In this document: in pieces, positions 14,404-22,632 of the stretch
Layout: every line of letters starts with the position of its first letter
How positions within the stretch are numbered: the stretch's first letter is position 1
Assembly (NCBI RefSeq): GCF_032144095.1
Contig: NZ_JAVSNJ010000003.1
Span: forward strand, 62,001 to 126,000
DNA length: 64,000 nt
Source of the DNA: Sphaerochaeta sp032144095
Lineage (GTDB): Bacteria; Spirochaetota; Spirochaetia; Sphaerochaetales; Sphaerochaetaceae
Direction: 5' to 3'
Notes under the pieces: generated by a model
What the model was told of the DNA's origin: nothing
Databases searched by the model: none
The model's input: the letters and a program-made list of their open reading frames with translations, nothing else
Program-made: the position numbers and the translations under genes

Positions 14404-15909
14404 TTATGCGATAAAATAATTGATTATAGCAAGTAATCCATGCCTTGGAAGCATTATTAAGCTCTCAGAGGAAAGAAGGAAGCTGCTTGGATCATGAACT
14501 ACCCAATTTAGCGGGTTTGCTGTAAGGTTATAGTCAGAAAAAATATTTATAAAATATTCTTGTATCCTTTTGTCAGAAACATAATTAGATATAGAACTTT
14601 CTTTACAAAAACGCTCAATGATTACACTTAATTTCATATTGTCATGGGTAGCAATTTCTTGCCAAATAAATTTGTCAGAATTGAGGATCTTATGTGTTTG
14701 AGAATAATATTTTATAGAATATTCTAACAAACTTCTTGTTAGGAATGCTCCACAAATTGGAAAATCTTCAATCATGCGTTTTCGCGAAATAATTGCAATT
14801 TCCTTACAAATCTGTATTAGCCCATGGCAAAGTTGATTCGTTCTATCTAAATGAGAGGGATCAAGACCTTCAAAGAAATAGGGCAATTGTTTGCCTGAAG
14901 GTCGTAGTGGAGGATTACTACTTTCCGTTGGGCTTAAAGTCCTTGATTTATTTGTTGAATCAGTTTGCGGGGAGGCGTTAACCTGGGCATCTGGTTGGAA
15001 AATTTCAGTAGAATCCTTAGTTTGTGAATCATCTGCTGATTGAGTTAAATGTAGTTGCTTCAACTCGGGTATGATTTCTTCGATTAATGTTTTGATGTTT
15101 TTGTCCTTCAAAGAGGACCTTGTATTTAAAGTATTATCAATAAATGCTTTTCGAGTAAACTCAACAATAATCTTATCTAATTTTTGTTTTGTAATATAAC
15201 TTGTATTTGAGACAAGATTGTAGTCATCATCAAATGAGAGATTTAGTAAAGAGGTGGCTTCTCTGGTTCTCAATATTCGAATTAGCTTATCTGGTTCAAT
15301 AGTTAGTAAAGTCAATTTCTTTTTTTCATCATCTTTCCAGATATTGGATGAGATACCTTGATTAAGTATTTTATAATTACAGATAAACTTTTTAGTATCT
15401 GAAGAAGACAACATCAATATATCTGCAATCTCTTGAGATGATTTGCCTTGAATATAATAATCATATGATATTCTCCATTTGGAAACTGATGACCATTGTT
15501 TAACACCTTCAATATGTCGTGCTGCAAGATAAGGCATGGCTTGCTCGCGTGATTCTACAAGATCTATGGGAATGGTGGTAATTTCATCAAGTAAAGCTGC
15601 GCTCGGATGTGGGAATATTCTCTCATAAGACTTAGGTACTAGCTTTCTATCGAGAAACATCTGATAGATAGCTGTACGTCTATTTCCTTCTAGAACGATA
15701 TTCTCATTATTTTCCTTGACTACTACTATTCGCTCTCCTGGTAACAATACCCCCATGTCATTGATTTTTTTAGACAATGAAATGAGGTCTTCATTAATCA
15801 ACATGTATTCACGAATATCTTTTTGGCTGGAACTCACAGATACTTTGAATCTAGGATTCTTTTCGTCAAGCTTTAGTTGTAAAGGAGAGAAAGACGTGAT
15901 TTTGAACAT
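14404..15909 (-). CDS. ParB-like nuclease-fold protein with C-terminal helical domain
   Basis: The 501-residue protein starts with a ParB/sulfiredoxin-like domain: residues about 15-95, with LDEKNPRF and the signature IVLEGNRRTAIYQM (GNRR at 75-78). A helix-turn-helix-like part follows (KSSQEIADILMLSSSDTKKF). A Pro/Ser/Thr-rich linker (about 310-360) leads to a C-terminal helical domain with TRSLLEYSIKYY and LNWVVHDP (467-474), which resembles HEPN-type or hydrolase-associated helical domains only loosely. GGAGG lies 8 bases before the ATG at 15909. It is the first gene of the leftward cargo cluster. Plasmid partition is unlikely because no ParA is nearby. I infer a defence role. Confidence 0.75.
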   Translation of the reverse strand: MFKITSFSPLQLKLDEKNPRFKVSVSSSQKDIREYMLINEDLISLSKKINDMGVLLPGERIVVVKENNENIVLEGNRRTAIYQMFLDRKLVPKSYERIFPHPSAALLDEITTIPIDLVESREQAMPYLAARHIEGVKQWSSVSKWRISYDYYIQGKSSQEIADILMLSSSDTKKFICNYKILNQGISSNIWKDDEKKKLTLLTIEPDKLIRILRTREATSLLNLSFDDDYNLVSNTSYITKQKLDKIIVEFTRKAFIDNTLNTRSSLKDKNIKTLIEEIIPELKQLHLTQSADDSQTKDSTEIFQPDAQVNASPQTDSTNKSRTLSPTESSNPPLRPSGKQLPYFFEGLDPSHLDRTNQLCHGLIQICKEIAIISRKRMIEDFPICGAFLTRSLLEYSIKYYSQTHKILNSDKFIWQEIATHDNMKLSVIIERFCKESSISNYVSDKRIQEYFINIFSDYNLTANPLNWVVHDPSSFLLSSESLIMLPRHGLLAIINYFIA

Positions 15910-16014
15910 GATTAATACCTCCAAACCTAGCCACTTATATATACTTATAGCAATCATGGTTGATCATGAATGCCAATAAGTCAAACAAAACCTATAAAAA
16001 TCATGAATTATGAG

Positions 16015-17172
16015 TCAATTTTTTTCTATGGTTGTATTTTTAACTATTATTCCTTCTGTAACTTGCAGTACATCCCTAAAATCTTCCACAAGAAAATGAG
16101 AATAATGTTCTGTCATCGATGCAGTTGCGTGGCCAGTTATCTTTCTGGTCTTTTCTGCATTCACCCCTTGTGAAAGGAGCTGGGAGTTCAGAAAATGACG
16201 CCACGAATGGAAAGTGATGTTTCTTTTTTCACGTTCCTTTTCGCTGATTCCTTTAGCGATTAGTGCCTGGTAAAGGCCATTCCTGATCGTCTTTGAGCTC
16301 AATGGGATTCCTGCTATAGAAAAAACTCGATCACATTTTTCAACATGCCTACATAGTTCTATAAGAGTAGCCATCAGGCGAGGGGGTAGGGGAAGATCCC
16401 TTGAATCTCCTGTTTTTGTGTCTTTAAGAGCTCCTTGAAGATCCACACTGTGTTGAATATGAATATATCCATCTTTGATATCTGAAGGCCGTAGTGCCCT
16501 GATTTCACCTAATCTCATTCCAGTGCATGCAGCCAGCAAGGAAGCTGCATAAGCAACCGGATTATCCCAATATGCTAGATTTGTCAGGAGGTCCTTTGCT
16601 TCCTCGAGTGTCAGGATCCCTCGAGCTTTGCTGTTTTTTGCCAATGTCCTTACCTCGCTGCATGGATTGGTTGGGATAATATTTTGGCGTCTGGCCTCAT
16701 CCATCATTACAGAGAGGATTGAGAGGATGTTGTTTGCGCTTTTTGGTGCTAGCTTTTTTTTATCCAGGAGATAACGCTGCCAGTTTTCAATTTTGTTGGT
16801 AGTGATCTCTGATAGTGGTGAAGGGCCAAAAGTGGGAAGGATATACTTCTCCATAAGCTGTCGGTTGGTCTTGATATATTGTTGTGTGAGGACCCTTCCA
16901 CGAAGAGCCTCAGCTTTGATATAGCTACATCCCTCTTTCCACCAAGTTAGGGTGTATTCTTTGAGCGTCAAGGCTGGAGCGGGTTTCTTCCTGTCTGGGA
17001 TAAGTGAGTTTGTTCTATAGAGTTCCATGACATAGGCCATCGCCTGGGTCTTTGTCATGCATCCTGTAGAGAATTTTCTCCTACAACCAGACTCATCATA
17101 CACCACGTAATAAAAAACAATCTTGTTTCCCATTTTCCTTTTGTATAATGTAAACGGTTCTCTTGCTCTCAT
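16015..17172 (-). CDS. int: Phage tyrosine integrase
   Basis: The 385-residue protein has an N-terminal arm-binding region (about 1-65), a core-binding SAM-like domain (66-175) and the catalytic domain with Arg220 (TGMRLGEI), His322 and Arg325 (FHSWRHFLN), His348 (GHAT) and Tyr357 (EHYSHF). It would integrate and, with an excisionase, excise the prophage. The start at 17172 is preferred because AAGGGG lies 7 bases before it; an in-frame ATG at 17214 lacks a site. It reads away from the adjacent tRNA-Leu, the standard place for an integrase of a tRNA-targeting element. All catalytic residues are present. Confidence 0.95.
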   Translation of the reverse strand: MRAREPFTLYKRKMGNKIVFYYVVYDESGCRRKFSTGCMTKTQAMAYVMELYRTNSLIPDRKKPAPALTLKEYTLTWWKEGCSYIKAEALRGRVLTQQYIKTNRQLMEKYILPTFGPSPLSEITTNKIENWQRYLLDKKKLAPKSANNILSILSVMMDEARRQNIIPTNPCSEVRTLAKNSKARGILTLEEAKDLLTNLAYWDNPVAYAASLLAACTGMRLGEIRALRPSDIKDGYIHIQHSVDLQGALKDTKTGDSRDLPLPPRLMATLIELCRHVEKCDRVFSIAGIPLSSKTIRNGLYQALIAKGISEKEREKRNITFHSWRHFLNSQLLSQGVNAEKTRKITGHATASMTEHYSHFLVEDFRDVLQVTEGIIVKNTTIEKN

Positions 17173-17258
17173 AATCAGCCCCTTCGGATTCTTACTGTGC
17201 ACACAACTGTGCACAGTAGTAAAAACTGTTCCAAAAATTGCTGGGTTATGCGAAACAA

Positions 17259-17305
17259 TAAAAAAGGCAAACCTGAAGCAATTTCTTGCATATCAAAGGT
17301 TTGCC
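17259..17305 (-). terminator. Terminator between tRNA-Leu and integrase
   Basis: On the minus strand GGCAAACCT and AGGTTTGCC form a 9-base stem, followed by TTTTTTATT. It ends transcription of the tRNA-Leu gene. Because the prophage attachment site should lie at the tRNA 3' end, this terminator is either carried by the element or part of the site itself. Confidence 0.85.
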
Positions 17306-17310
17306 AATAG

Positions 17311-17394
17311 TGCCCAGGAAAAGACTCGAACTTTCACGACCTTGCGGCCACTAGGACCTGAACCTAGCGCGTCTACCAGTTCCGCCACCTGGGC
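17311..17394 (-). tRNA. tRNA-Leu(CAG), prophage attachment target
   Basis: The class II fold is complete: acceptor GCCCAGG/CCTGGGC, D-arm GCGGAACTGGTAGACGC, anticodon stem CTAGG/CCTAG around TTCAGGT (anticodon CAG), long variable arm, T-arm GAAAG-TTCGAGT-CTTTT with one G-U pair, and A73. CCA is not encoded. Unlike the three prophage tRNA genes, the anticodon loop is standard. The integrase lies just downstream. Confidence 0.96.
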
Positions 17395-17439
17395 GCAGTG
17401 CAAACTATAGAGTATTTTTGGATTGTATGTCAACAGAGT

Positions 17440-17910
17440 TTATTTTGAAATCAGCACTGTTGCCTGTGCTATGATCGCTTCCCCTTTTCCCACTTCGTTG
17501 AGCATCCCTTCAGCAGTCTTGGCCTTTACGGAAACCTGGTCAACGCTGATTTCCAGGAGTTTTGCGAGGTTCATGCGTATTGCATCAATATGTTCCCGCA
17601 GCTTTGGTCGCTGAAGGATGATGGTGGTGTCGAGGTTCTCGATGGAGTAGGGGGGCAGATCCTCCTTGAGGACCCGTTTGAGGAGTTCCTGGCTATCTAC
17701 ATCCTTGTAGGCAGGGTCTGTGTCAGGGAAATGGGACCCTATGTCCCCTTTTGCAAGGGAGCCCAGGATGGAATCGATGATTGCATGGATCAGGACATCG
17801 CCATCGCTGTGGCCGGCCTCTCCCTTGTCATGGGGGATGTGACAGCCTCCCAGGATGAGCTTCCGGTCTTTGACCAGGGGGTGAATATCCCATCCACTGC
17901 CAATTCTCAT
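17440..17910 (-). CDS. ispF: 2-C-methyl-D-erythritol 2,4-cyclodiphosphate synthase
   Basis: The 156-residue protein catalyses ring closure to 2-C-methyl-D-erythritol 2,4-cyclodiphosphate in the MEP route to isoprenoids. Metal ligands Asp8 and His10 (GWDIHPL) and His42 (GHSDGDVLIH) are in the family positions, and the C-terminal signature VSVKAKTAEGMLNEVGKGEA is intact. Length is normal. The start overlaps the end of ispD by 4 bases, so the two enzymes that act in the same pathway are coupled. The gene is the last of the carD-ispD-ispF run, directly before the tRNA-Leu. Confidence 0.97.
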   Translation of the reverse strand: MRIGSGWDIHPLVKDRKLILGGCHIPHDKGEAGHSDGDVLIHAIIDSILGSLAKGDIGSHFPDTDPAYKDVDSQELLKRVLKEDLPPYSIENLDTTIILQRPKLREHIDAIRMNLAKLLEISVDQVSVKAKTAEGMLNEVGKGEAIIAQATVLISK

Positions 17911-18716
17911 GGTTGGGCTTCCTCTCTCTTTACCTGGCTCATCGCCTGTTCAAGGGCAATTGCGGCCTTTGCCTTTCTCTTGCCTTCCTCAAGGTTCGTT
18001 AGATATTGGTCTATCTGCTCTTCAGCATCAGGGATATCTTCGATGTAGGTAATCTTGCGATTGGCGCGATCCCCTTCACAGATACCCACGCTCATGCCAA
18101 AATCGGTAAAGACCTGGGTATCATCGACATAGCTCTTGCCATTTGTGCTGGCGCTCTGGTGGGCTGTAAGAATCTCAGGATAGTGGAAGATCTGGGGGGT
18201 CTGGACAGCTACCGTTTCTGCCCTTGCAATGTGGGAGACGATGATGCCATTGGCATCAATGCTCTTCAGTGCATCGGTAGGGGGAAGGGCAGGGACTGCC
18301 CCTCCAAACACCGTAGCTGTTGCCAGGGTGCGTATGATCAGGTCAGAGGTAACGAAGCAACGTGCCCCATCATGGATCGCTACATAGTCGATGGGAAGGG
18401 ACATGGTTCCAAGCATCTTCAAGGCGTTGAAGACAGACTGCTGCCTGTCCTTCCCCCCTTGTACCAGGATGATTGGGATAAAATTCTGCTCAAACAGATC
18501 TTCCAAGGCAACTGCGCACTGGTCCTCCATCCCTTCGGGGTGGGTGACCAGGATGGCCCTACAGTTCGGGATCTGCAAAAAAGGCTCTATCGACCGAAAG
18601 AGCACCGAGTGCCCATCGATGGAGAGATACTCCTTCTTGACACCATGGCCTTGCTTGTTGAACCTATCGCTGCTGCCAGCAGCCGTCACGATTACCGCAT
18701 GTTCTGGAAAACCCAT
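17907..18716 (-). CDS. ispD: 2-C-methyl-D-erythritol 4-phosphate cytidylyltransferase
   Basis: The 269-residue protein joins CTP and 2-C-methyl-D-erythritol 4-phosphate in the MEP pathway. It opens with the nucleotide-binding motif VTAAGSSDRF, followed by KKEYLSIDG, and has VAIHDGARCFV and DDTQVF later, all typical of IspD. The open frame runs further upstream to 18791, but that part overlaps carD, and the ATG at 18716 lies one base after the carD stop, so it is chosen. The C-terminal 40 residues are helical and charged beyond the usual end of the family. Confidence 0.95.
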   Translation of the reverse strand: MGFPEHAVIVTAAGSSDRFNKQGHGVKKEYLSIDGHSVLFRSIEPFLQIPNCRAILVTHPEGMEDQCAVALEDLFEQNFIPIILVQGGKDRQQSVFNALKMLGTMSLPIDYVAIHDGARCFVTSDLIIRTLATATVFGGAVPALPPTDALKSIDANGIIVSHIARAETVAVQTPQIFHYPEILTAHQSASTNGKSYVDDTQVFTDFGMSVGICEGDRANRKITYIEDIPDAEEQIDQYLTNLEEGKRKAKAAIALEQAMSQVKREEAQP

Positions 18717-18717
18717 G

Positions 18718-19221
18718 CTATTTCTCCAGACGGGAGAAGACAAGCAGTTCGATCTCCTTCTTGTCCCTGTCCATAGAGTAGGCTGTCTCATCTATGAGAA
18801 GCCTCAGGGCATTGTCGTACAGTTTGCGTTCCTGGACAGGCAACTCCTTGATCTTGCTACGGTGGTAGAGGGCCTGCACAACCTTGGCTATGGAGGCTAT
18901 GGAACCCTGCCTGAGCAGGTCGACATTCATCTGGTAGCGGGCCTTCCAGTCAACTGGCATAGGCTCGTACTTGCTTGAAATGGTGTCGATGGCAGCCTGT
19001 GCCTCTTCCTGGGGAACGATAGCCCTGATGCCCATCTCATCTGACTTGTCCACCGGTATCATGACAGTCATGTCGGAGATATCCAGATAGATGACATAGT
19101 AGAGGGTCTGTGCACCTCTGAAGATGCGCTCTTCAACGCGCTTAATGACGCCTACACCTTGTAAAGGGTAGACAACGTGGTCACCAACTGAAAACTGAAC
19201 ATAATCCTGCAATGAACTCAT
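18718..19221 (-). CDS. carD: CarD-family RNA polymerase-binding regulator
   Basis: The 167-residue protein starts with the CarD/TRCF RNA-polymerase interaction domain (FSVGDHVVYPLQGVGVIKRV, residues about 9-28). It continues with a helical C-terminal domain (WKARYQMNVDLLRQGSIASI) that stabilises open promoter complexes. The start at 19221 is the only Met close to the domain; the longer open frame has a hydrophobic stretch that overlaps the promoter. A TATAAT box ends 6 bases before the ATG with TTGTTC 17 bases further, so transcription should begin at or beside the start codon. There is no ribosome binding site, so the mRNA looks leaderless. Confidence 0.93.
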   Translation of the reverse strand: MSSLQDYVQFSVGDHVVYPLQGVGVIKRVEERIFRGAQTLYYVIYLDISDMTVMIPVDKSDEMGIRAIVPQEEAQAAIDTISSKYEPMPVDWKARYQMNVDLLRQGSIASIAKVVQALYHRSKIKELPVQERKLYDNALRLLIDETAYSMDRDKKEIELLVFSRLEK

Positions 19222-19227
19222 AGGCCC

Positions 19228-19256
19228 ATTATACCCTATTTTTACGCTTAGAACAA
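19228..19256 (-). promoter_or_regulatory. carD promoter, leaderless type
   Basis: On the minus strand TTGTTC (-35) and TATAAT (-10) are separated by 17 bases, and the -10 box ends 6 bases before the carD ATG. A start site about 7 bases after the -10 box would fall at the ATG. No Shine-Dalgarno sequence is present. Confidence 0.75.
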
Positions 19257-19326
19257 GCAAGGCCAAAGTAATTGCAATACTGCGACCAATAGCCACAAAC
19301 CTCATGAATAGGGTATAGTTACAACC

Positions 19327-20850
19327 ATGGAACACCTAAAACGAAGATGTGGCGTGCTGCTGCACCCTACATCGTTGCCCTCTACACATGGAATTGGATG
19401 TTTTGGCGATGAGGCCCTTGCCTTTGTCGACCTACTTAAGAGCGCCAAGGTAACACTTTGGCAGATACTTCCACTCGGCCCTACCGGCTATGGGGACTCT
19501 CCCTATGCTGCCCGTTCGACCTTTGCCGGGAACGAGCTGCTCATCGATTTGAAGACCCTCGCCTATGATGGCTACCTGGAAGTGGAAGATGTCCTGGTCG
19601 CCCCAGAATTCCCTCTCGACCGCATCGACTATGAGGCGGTGAGGAAGTTCAAGGAGCCGCTGCTTGTCAAGGCAGCAGATGCTTTCTTGGCCGACAACGA
19701 GCCGGAGATAACTGCCCAGTATGAGGCTTTCTGCAAGGAAAACGCCTGGTGGCTTGACGACTATGCCCTCTATCAGGTGTTGTGTGGGGTGTATAACGAC
19801 TCACGTTGGTACTCGGTATGGCCCGAGGCCTTGCGCCTTCGCGACAGCGAAGCGCTACTTGAAGCCCGTTCTACCCATGCAATTGAGATAGAGCGGTTCA
19901 AGGTCCTGCAGTTCCTCTTCTTTTCCCAATATGCAAGGGTCAAGGAGTATGCCAACCAGCACCAGGTCTCCATAGTTGGGGACATCCCCATATTCGTGGC
20001 TCCTGACAGCGTCGATGCCTGGGCGAACCGCCATCTCTTCAAGATGGATGCCCAAGGTGTGCAGACCGCCTCCAGCGGTGTCCCACCAGATGCCTTCTCT
20101 GACGAAGGCCAGCACTGGGGAAACCCTGTCTACAACTGGAAAGAGCACGAGAAGGATGGATTTGCCTGGTGGATCAAGAGGATTGAGAAGACCCTTGAGG
20201 TATGTGACATCATAAGGATCGACCACTTCAGGGGCTTTGCCGCCTACTGGGAGATCCCCAAGGGAGAGCAGACTGCCATCAACGGCAAATGGGTTCCCTC
20301 TCCAGGGAAAAAACTCTTTGCTGCGCTGAAGAAAGCCCTTGGTGATGACATCCCCCTCATTGCCGAAGACTTGGGGGTCATCACAGCCGATGTGGAAGAG
20401 CTGCGTGACTCCAACAACCTGCCGGGGATGAAGATCCTGCAGTTTGCCTTTGGCCTGAAGGATGGGGCACTGGATACCACCAACCTCTATCTTCCCCACA
20501 ACTGCCAGTACAACAGCGTCATCTACACAGGAACCCATGACAACAACACCACCCGGGGTTGGTACTCTGCCCTTGACCCTACGACCAAGGACAAGGTACG
20601 CCGCTATCTTGAGGCACCCGATGACCAGATCGTTTGGCAGATGATCCGTGTCATGCTGCTCTCTGCATCCAAGGATGCGGTGCTTCCCATGCAGGACCTG
20701 CTGGACCTTGGCGCCGAGGCCCGCATGAACGTACCCTCGACCTGTGGGCAGAGCAACTGGAGCTGGAGGCTGAAGAGTCTGGATATCGAAGAGTGGCGGA
20801 TCGATCGCCTGCGCGGCCTTATTGAGATATACGGGCGGGAAGGGCTCTAG
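19327..20850 (+). CDS. malQ: 4-alpha-glucanotransferase (amylomaltase)
   Basis: The 507-residue GH77 enzyme transfers glucan chains in maltodextrin and glycogen use. It has the N-terminal family signature RRCGVLLHPTSLPS and YGDSPYAARSTFAGN. It also has the catalytic parts IIRIDHFRGFAAYWEIP (nucleophile Asp), IAEDLGVIT (acid/base Glu) and TGTHDNNTTRGW (stabilising Asp). Length is normal. TATAGT ends 7 bases before the ATG with no ribosome binding site, so it also looks leaderless. It is divergent from carD and converges on lplA with a 4-base overlap. Confidence 0.97.
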   Translation: MEHLKRRCGVLLHPTSLPSTHGIGCFGDEALAFVDLLKSAKVTLWQILPLGPTGYGDSPYAARSTFAGNELLIDLKTLAYDGYLEVEDVLVAPEFPLDRIDYEAVRKFKEPLLVKAADAFLADNEPEITAQYEAFCKENAWWLDDYALYQVLCGVYNDSRWYSVWPEALRLRDSEALLEARSTHAIEIERFKVLQFLFFSQYARVKEYANQHQVSIVGDIPIFVAPDSVDAWANRHLFKMDAQGVQTASSGVPPDAFSDEGQHWGNPVYNWKEHEKDGFAWWIKRIEKTLEVCDIIRIDHFRGFAAYWEIPKGEQTAINGKWVPSPGKKLFAALKKALGDDIPLIAEDLGVITADVEELRDSNNLPGMKILQFAFGLKDGALDTTNLYLPHNCQYNSVIYTGTHDNNTTRGWYSALDPTTKDKVRRYLEAPDDQIVWQMIRVMLLSASKDAVLPMQDLLDLGAEARMNVPSTCGQSNWSWRLKSLDIEEWRIDRLRGLIEIYGREGL

Positions 20851-21809
20851 AACTGGCTTACAAGGTAGGTGAGCAGTTCCAGCACATCCTCCTCCGTGCA
20901 TCGATCCATTACCATTTGGAGGGCTTGCCTATCGTAGGTGACGCCCTCCAATGTTTCTACCATCCTCTCAGCAATAGAGGTATCCAGTGAATCGGTGAAG
21001 AGGTGCACCTTGACTATCATCTTCCTGTCGACATCGAGGCTGAGTGTCCCTTCACCCCAGCTGAACCGATGGTTCAGTGAGTGGGTGAACTGCGGGGTCT
21101 TCTCCAGGATCAGGTCCCTGTCCCCAAAGAGCCTGTAGTTGGCCTTGGCCTCTTCGAGCTCCTTGAAATCGATCTCCACGACAGGTGTGGTCCCATATTT
21201 TTCGCAGAAGGCATCGATGAGGGCTTTCTGTACCTCTTCTGTGGTGATGTCCTTCTTTGCCTCACTGAGGTTGCTTACCCGGGAAGCTACCGATTTTACC
21301 GCCTTTGAGGCCAGTTTGGTTTCGCTCGGGGTAAGGTAGTTGGCCATCACACTAAGGTCGCTGGTAATGAGCAGCGTCCCATGGTGGCAGAATCGGGTGG
21401 CGGTGGTCTGGAAGGCATTGCCCGAGATCTTCTTGCCGTCAAGCAGGATGTCGTTTCGCCCTGAGAGCGTGCACTCTATTCCCAGATTCCTGAGACCCTG
21501 GAGGACCAGGTTGAAGTTCTCCTCTTTCGTGGAGGACTCCTTTTTCCCAATCAAGGTAAAGCAGAGGTTCCCCCTGTCATGGTAGACAGCCCCGCCTCCG
21601 CTCTTCCTCCGTACCAGCTGGACGGAGTCTTCCTCCATCCTCTCTAGATTGCACTCGCTATAGGGGTTTTGGAAGCGCCCGATGACGATACACGGGTCAT
21701 TCACCCACAGGTAGAGGATGTGGTCTATATCCTGGTCAATGAGATAGGCTTCTCCTGCCAGATTTGCCGCACAGTCATGTGTTGTTGCAAGGTATATGGC
21801 TCTGTTCAT
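20847..21809 (-). CDS. lplA: Lipoate-protein ligase
   Basis: The 320-residue protein attaches lipoate to carrier proteins. The ligase core has VIGRFQNPYSECN, then RRKSGGGAVYHDRGNLCFTLI (the lipoate-AMP site), and DGKKISGNAFQ with the key Lys. The C-terminal accessory domain (about 240-320) is present, so it is the full-length LplA kind and can activate free lipoate. TAGAGT lies 6 bases before the ATG and no clear ribosome binding site is seen. It is divergent from rsmE. Confidence 0.93.
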   Translation of the reverse strand: MNRAIYLATTHDCAANLAGEAYLIDQDIDHILYLWVNDPCIVIGRFQNPYSECNLERMEEDSVQLVRRKSGGGAVYHDRGNLCFTLIGKKESSTKEENFNLVLQGLRNLGIECTLSGRNDILLDGKKISGNAFQTTATRFCHHGTLLITSDLSVMANYLTPSETKLASKAVKSVASRVSNLSEAKKDITTEEVQKALIDAFCEKYGTTPVVEIDFKELEEAKANYRLFGDRDLILEKTPQFTHSLNHRFSWGEGTLSLDVDRKMIVKVHLFTDSLDTSIAERMVETLEGVTYDRQALQMVMDRCTEEDVLELLTYLVSQF

Positions 21810-21856
21810 AAACCCACTCTATCTTTCTTGAGGGCCACTATGCTATAGTCTTGACC

Positions 21857-22573
21857 ATGAATATCATCCTTTTTGACCATTTGGAGGGGGAAAACGCCCT
21901 TCCTCTCTCTGATTACCGAGCCTCCCACATACAGAAAATTCTGAAACTTGGCATAGGGGGACAATTCCTTGCCGGGGTGGTGAACAGAGCAAAAGGGGTT
22001 GCGACCATCCTCAATATTGACAAGGAAAACCTCTGGTTCAGCTTTCGGGAAGGGCCCTCATCACATCCCTTGTATCCAATAACCCTTCTGGTAGCCCAGG
22101 TCAGGCCCATCTGCATGCGGAGGATCCTGAGGGAAGCTGTAAGCCTGGGAGTAGAACGGATCATACTCAGCGGAAGTGATACGACAGAGAAATCCTATGC
22201 GGATGCCAACCTCTACAAGAGTGGGGAGTACCGGTCCATCCTCCTCGACGGAGCGATGCAAAGCGGGGAGACGGGGGTGAGTGAAGTTGTCTTTGCCCCT
22301 TCCATCGAAAGTGCCATCACTCAGGTTGATCCCTCATCGCTGAGAATCTTCCTGGACAATGTGCTGCAGGGCAGGCCCCTTTCGACGTTTGACATCCCCA
22401 TCCAGCCTGCAGTGCTGGCCATCGGGGGTGAAAGAGGGTTCACCGACCGTGAGCGTTCCCTATTCGTTGCGTCTGGGTTTGTTCCAGCCTCGCTTGGCAA
22501 GCGGATCCTCAGGACCGAAACCGCCTGCACCTCAGGCTTGGGCGTCCTGATGGGAAGGATGGGATTGTTGTAG
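21857..22573 (+). CDS. rsmE: 16S rRNA (uracil-1498-N3)-methyltransferase
   Basis: The 238-residue SPOUT-class enzyme modifies U1498 of 16S rRNA. The N-terminal PUA-like domain includes DYRASHIQKILKL. The C-terminal SPOUT fold includes GVERIILSGSDTTEKSY and the SAM-binding knot AIGGERGFTDRERSLF and LGKRILRTETA. The start at 21857 is supported by an extended -10 box (TGCTATAGT) ending 7 bases before it. There is no ribosome binding site, so the mRNA is probably leaderless. Confidence 0.94.
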   Translation: MNIILFDHLEGENALPLSDYRASHIQKILKLGIGGQFLAGVVNRAKGVATILNIDKENLWFSFREGPSSHPLYPITLLVAQVRPICMRRILREAVSLGVERIILSGSDTTEKSYADANLYKSGEYRSILLDGAMQSGETGVSEVVFAPSIESAITQVDPSSLRIFLDNVLQGRPLSTFDIPIQPAVLAIGGERGFTDRERSLFVASGFVPASLGKRILRTETACTSGLGVLMGRMGLL

Positions 22574-22632
22574 GCCCTTGCCCTTGGGCGCCGTTGTTTG
22601 CATAATGGGCAAAGTAGAATAAGGAGTTGACC

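Larger units (their letters stand above)
1..17310. mobile_element. Integrase end of a temperate prophage in tRNA-Leu
   Basis: The stretch has the usual order of a temperate phage: tyrosine integrase beside a tRNA, cargo, a CI-like repressor divergent from an early operon with excisionase-like proteins, then SSB, NinG-like recombination protein, replication initiator, helicase loader, HNH endonuclease and a probable terminase start. No structural genes are seen because the left end lies outside the window. The right boundary is placed at the 3' end of the tRNA-Leu gene, which is a common attachment site. The exact attachment core cannot be set without the other end. Base composition changes sharply inside the element: the cargo from about 7.9 to 15.9 kb is AT-rich, while the replication genes resemble the host. 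Confidence 0.88.

Noticed and set aside
14404..15909. Plasmid partition (ParAB) reading of the ParB-like gene
   Set aside because: No ParA ATPase gene or parS-like repeats are nearby, and the C-terminal domain differs from ParB.
19855..20901. 348-codon minus-strand ORF inside malQ
   Set aside because: It is the complement of a well conserved glucanotransferase. Long antisense frames are common in GC-rich genes.
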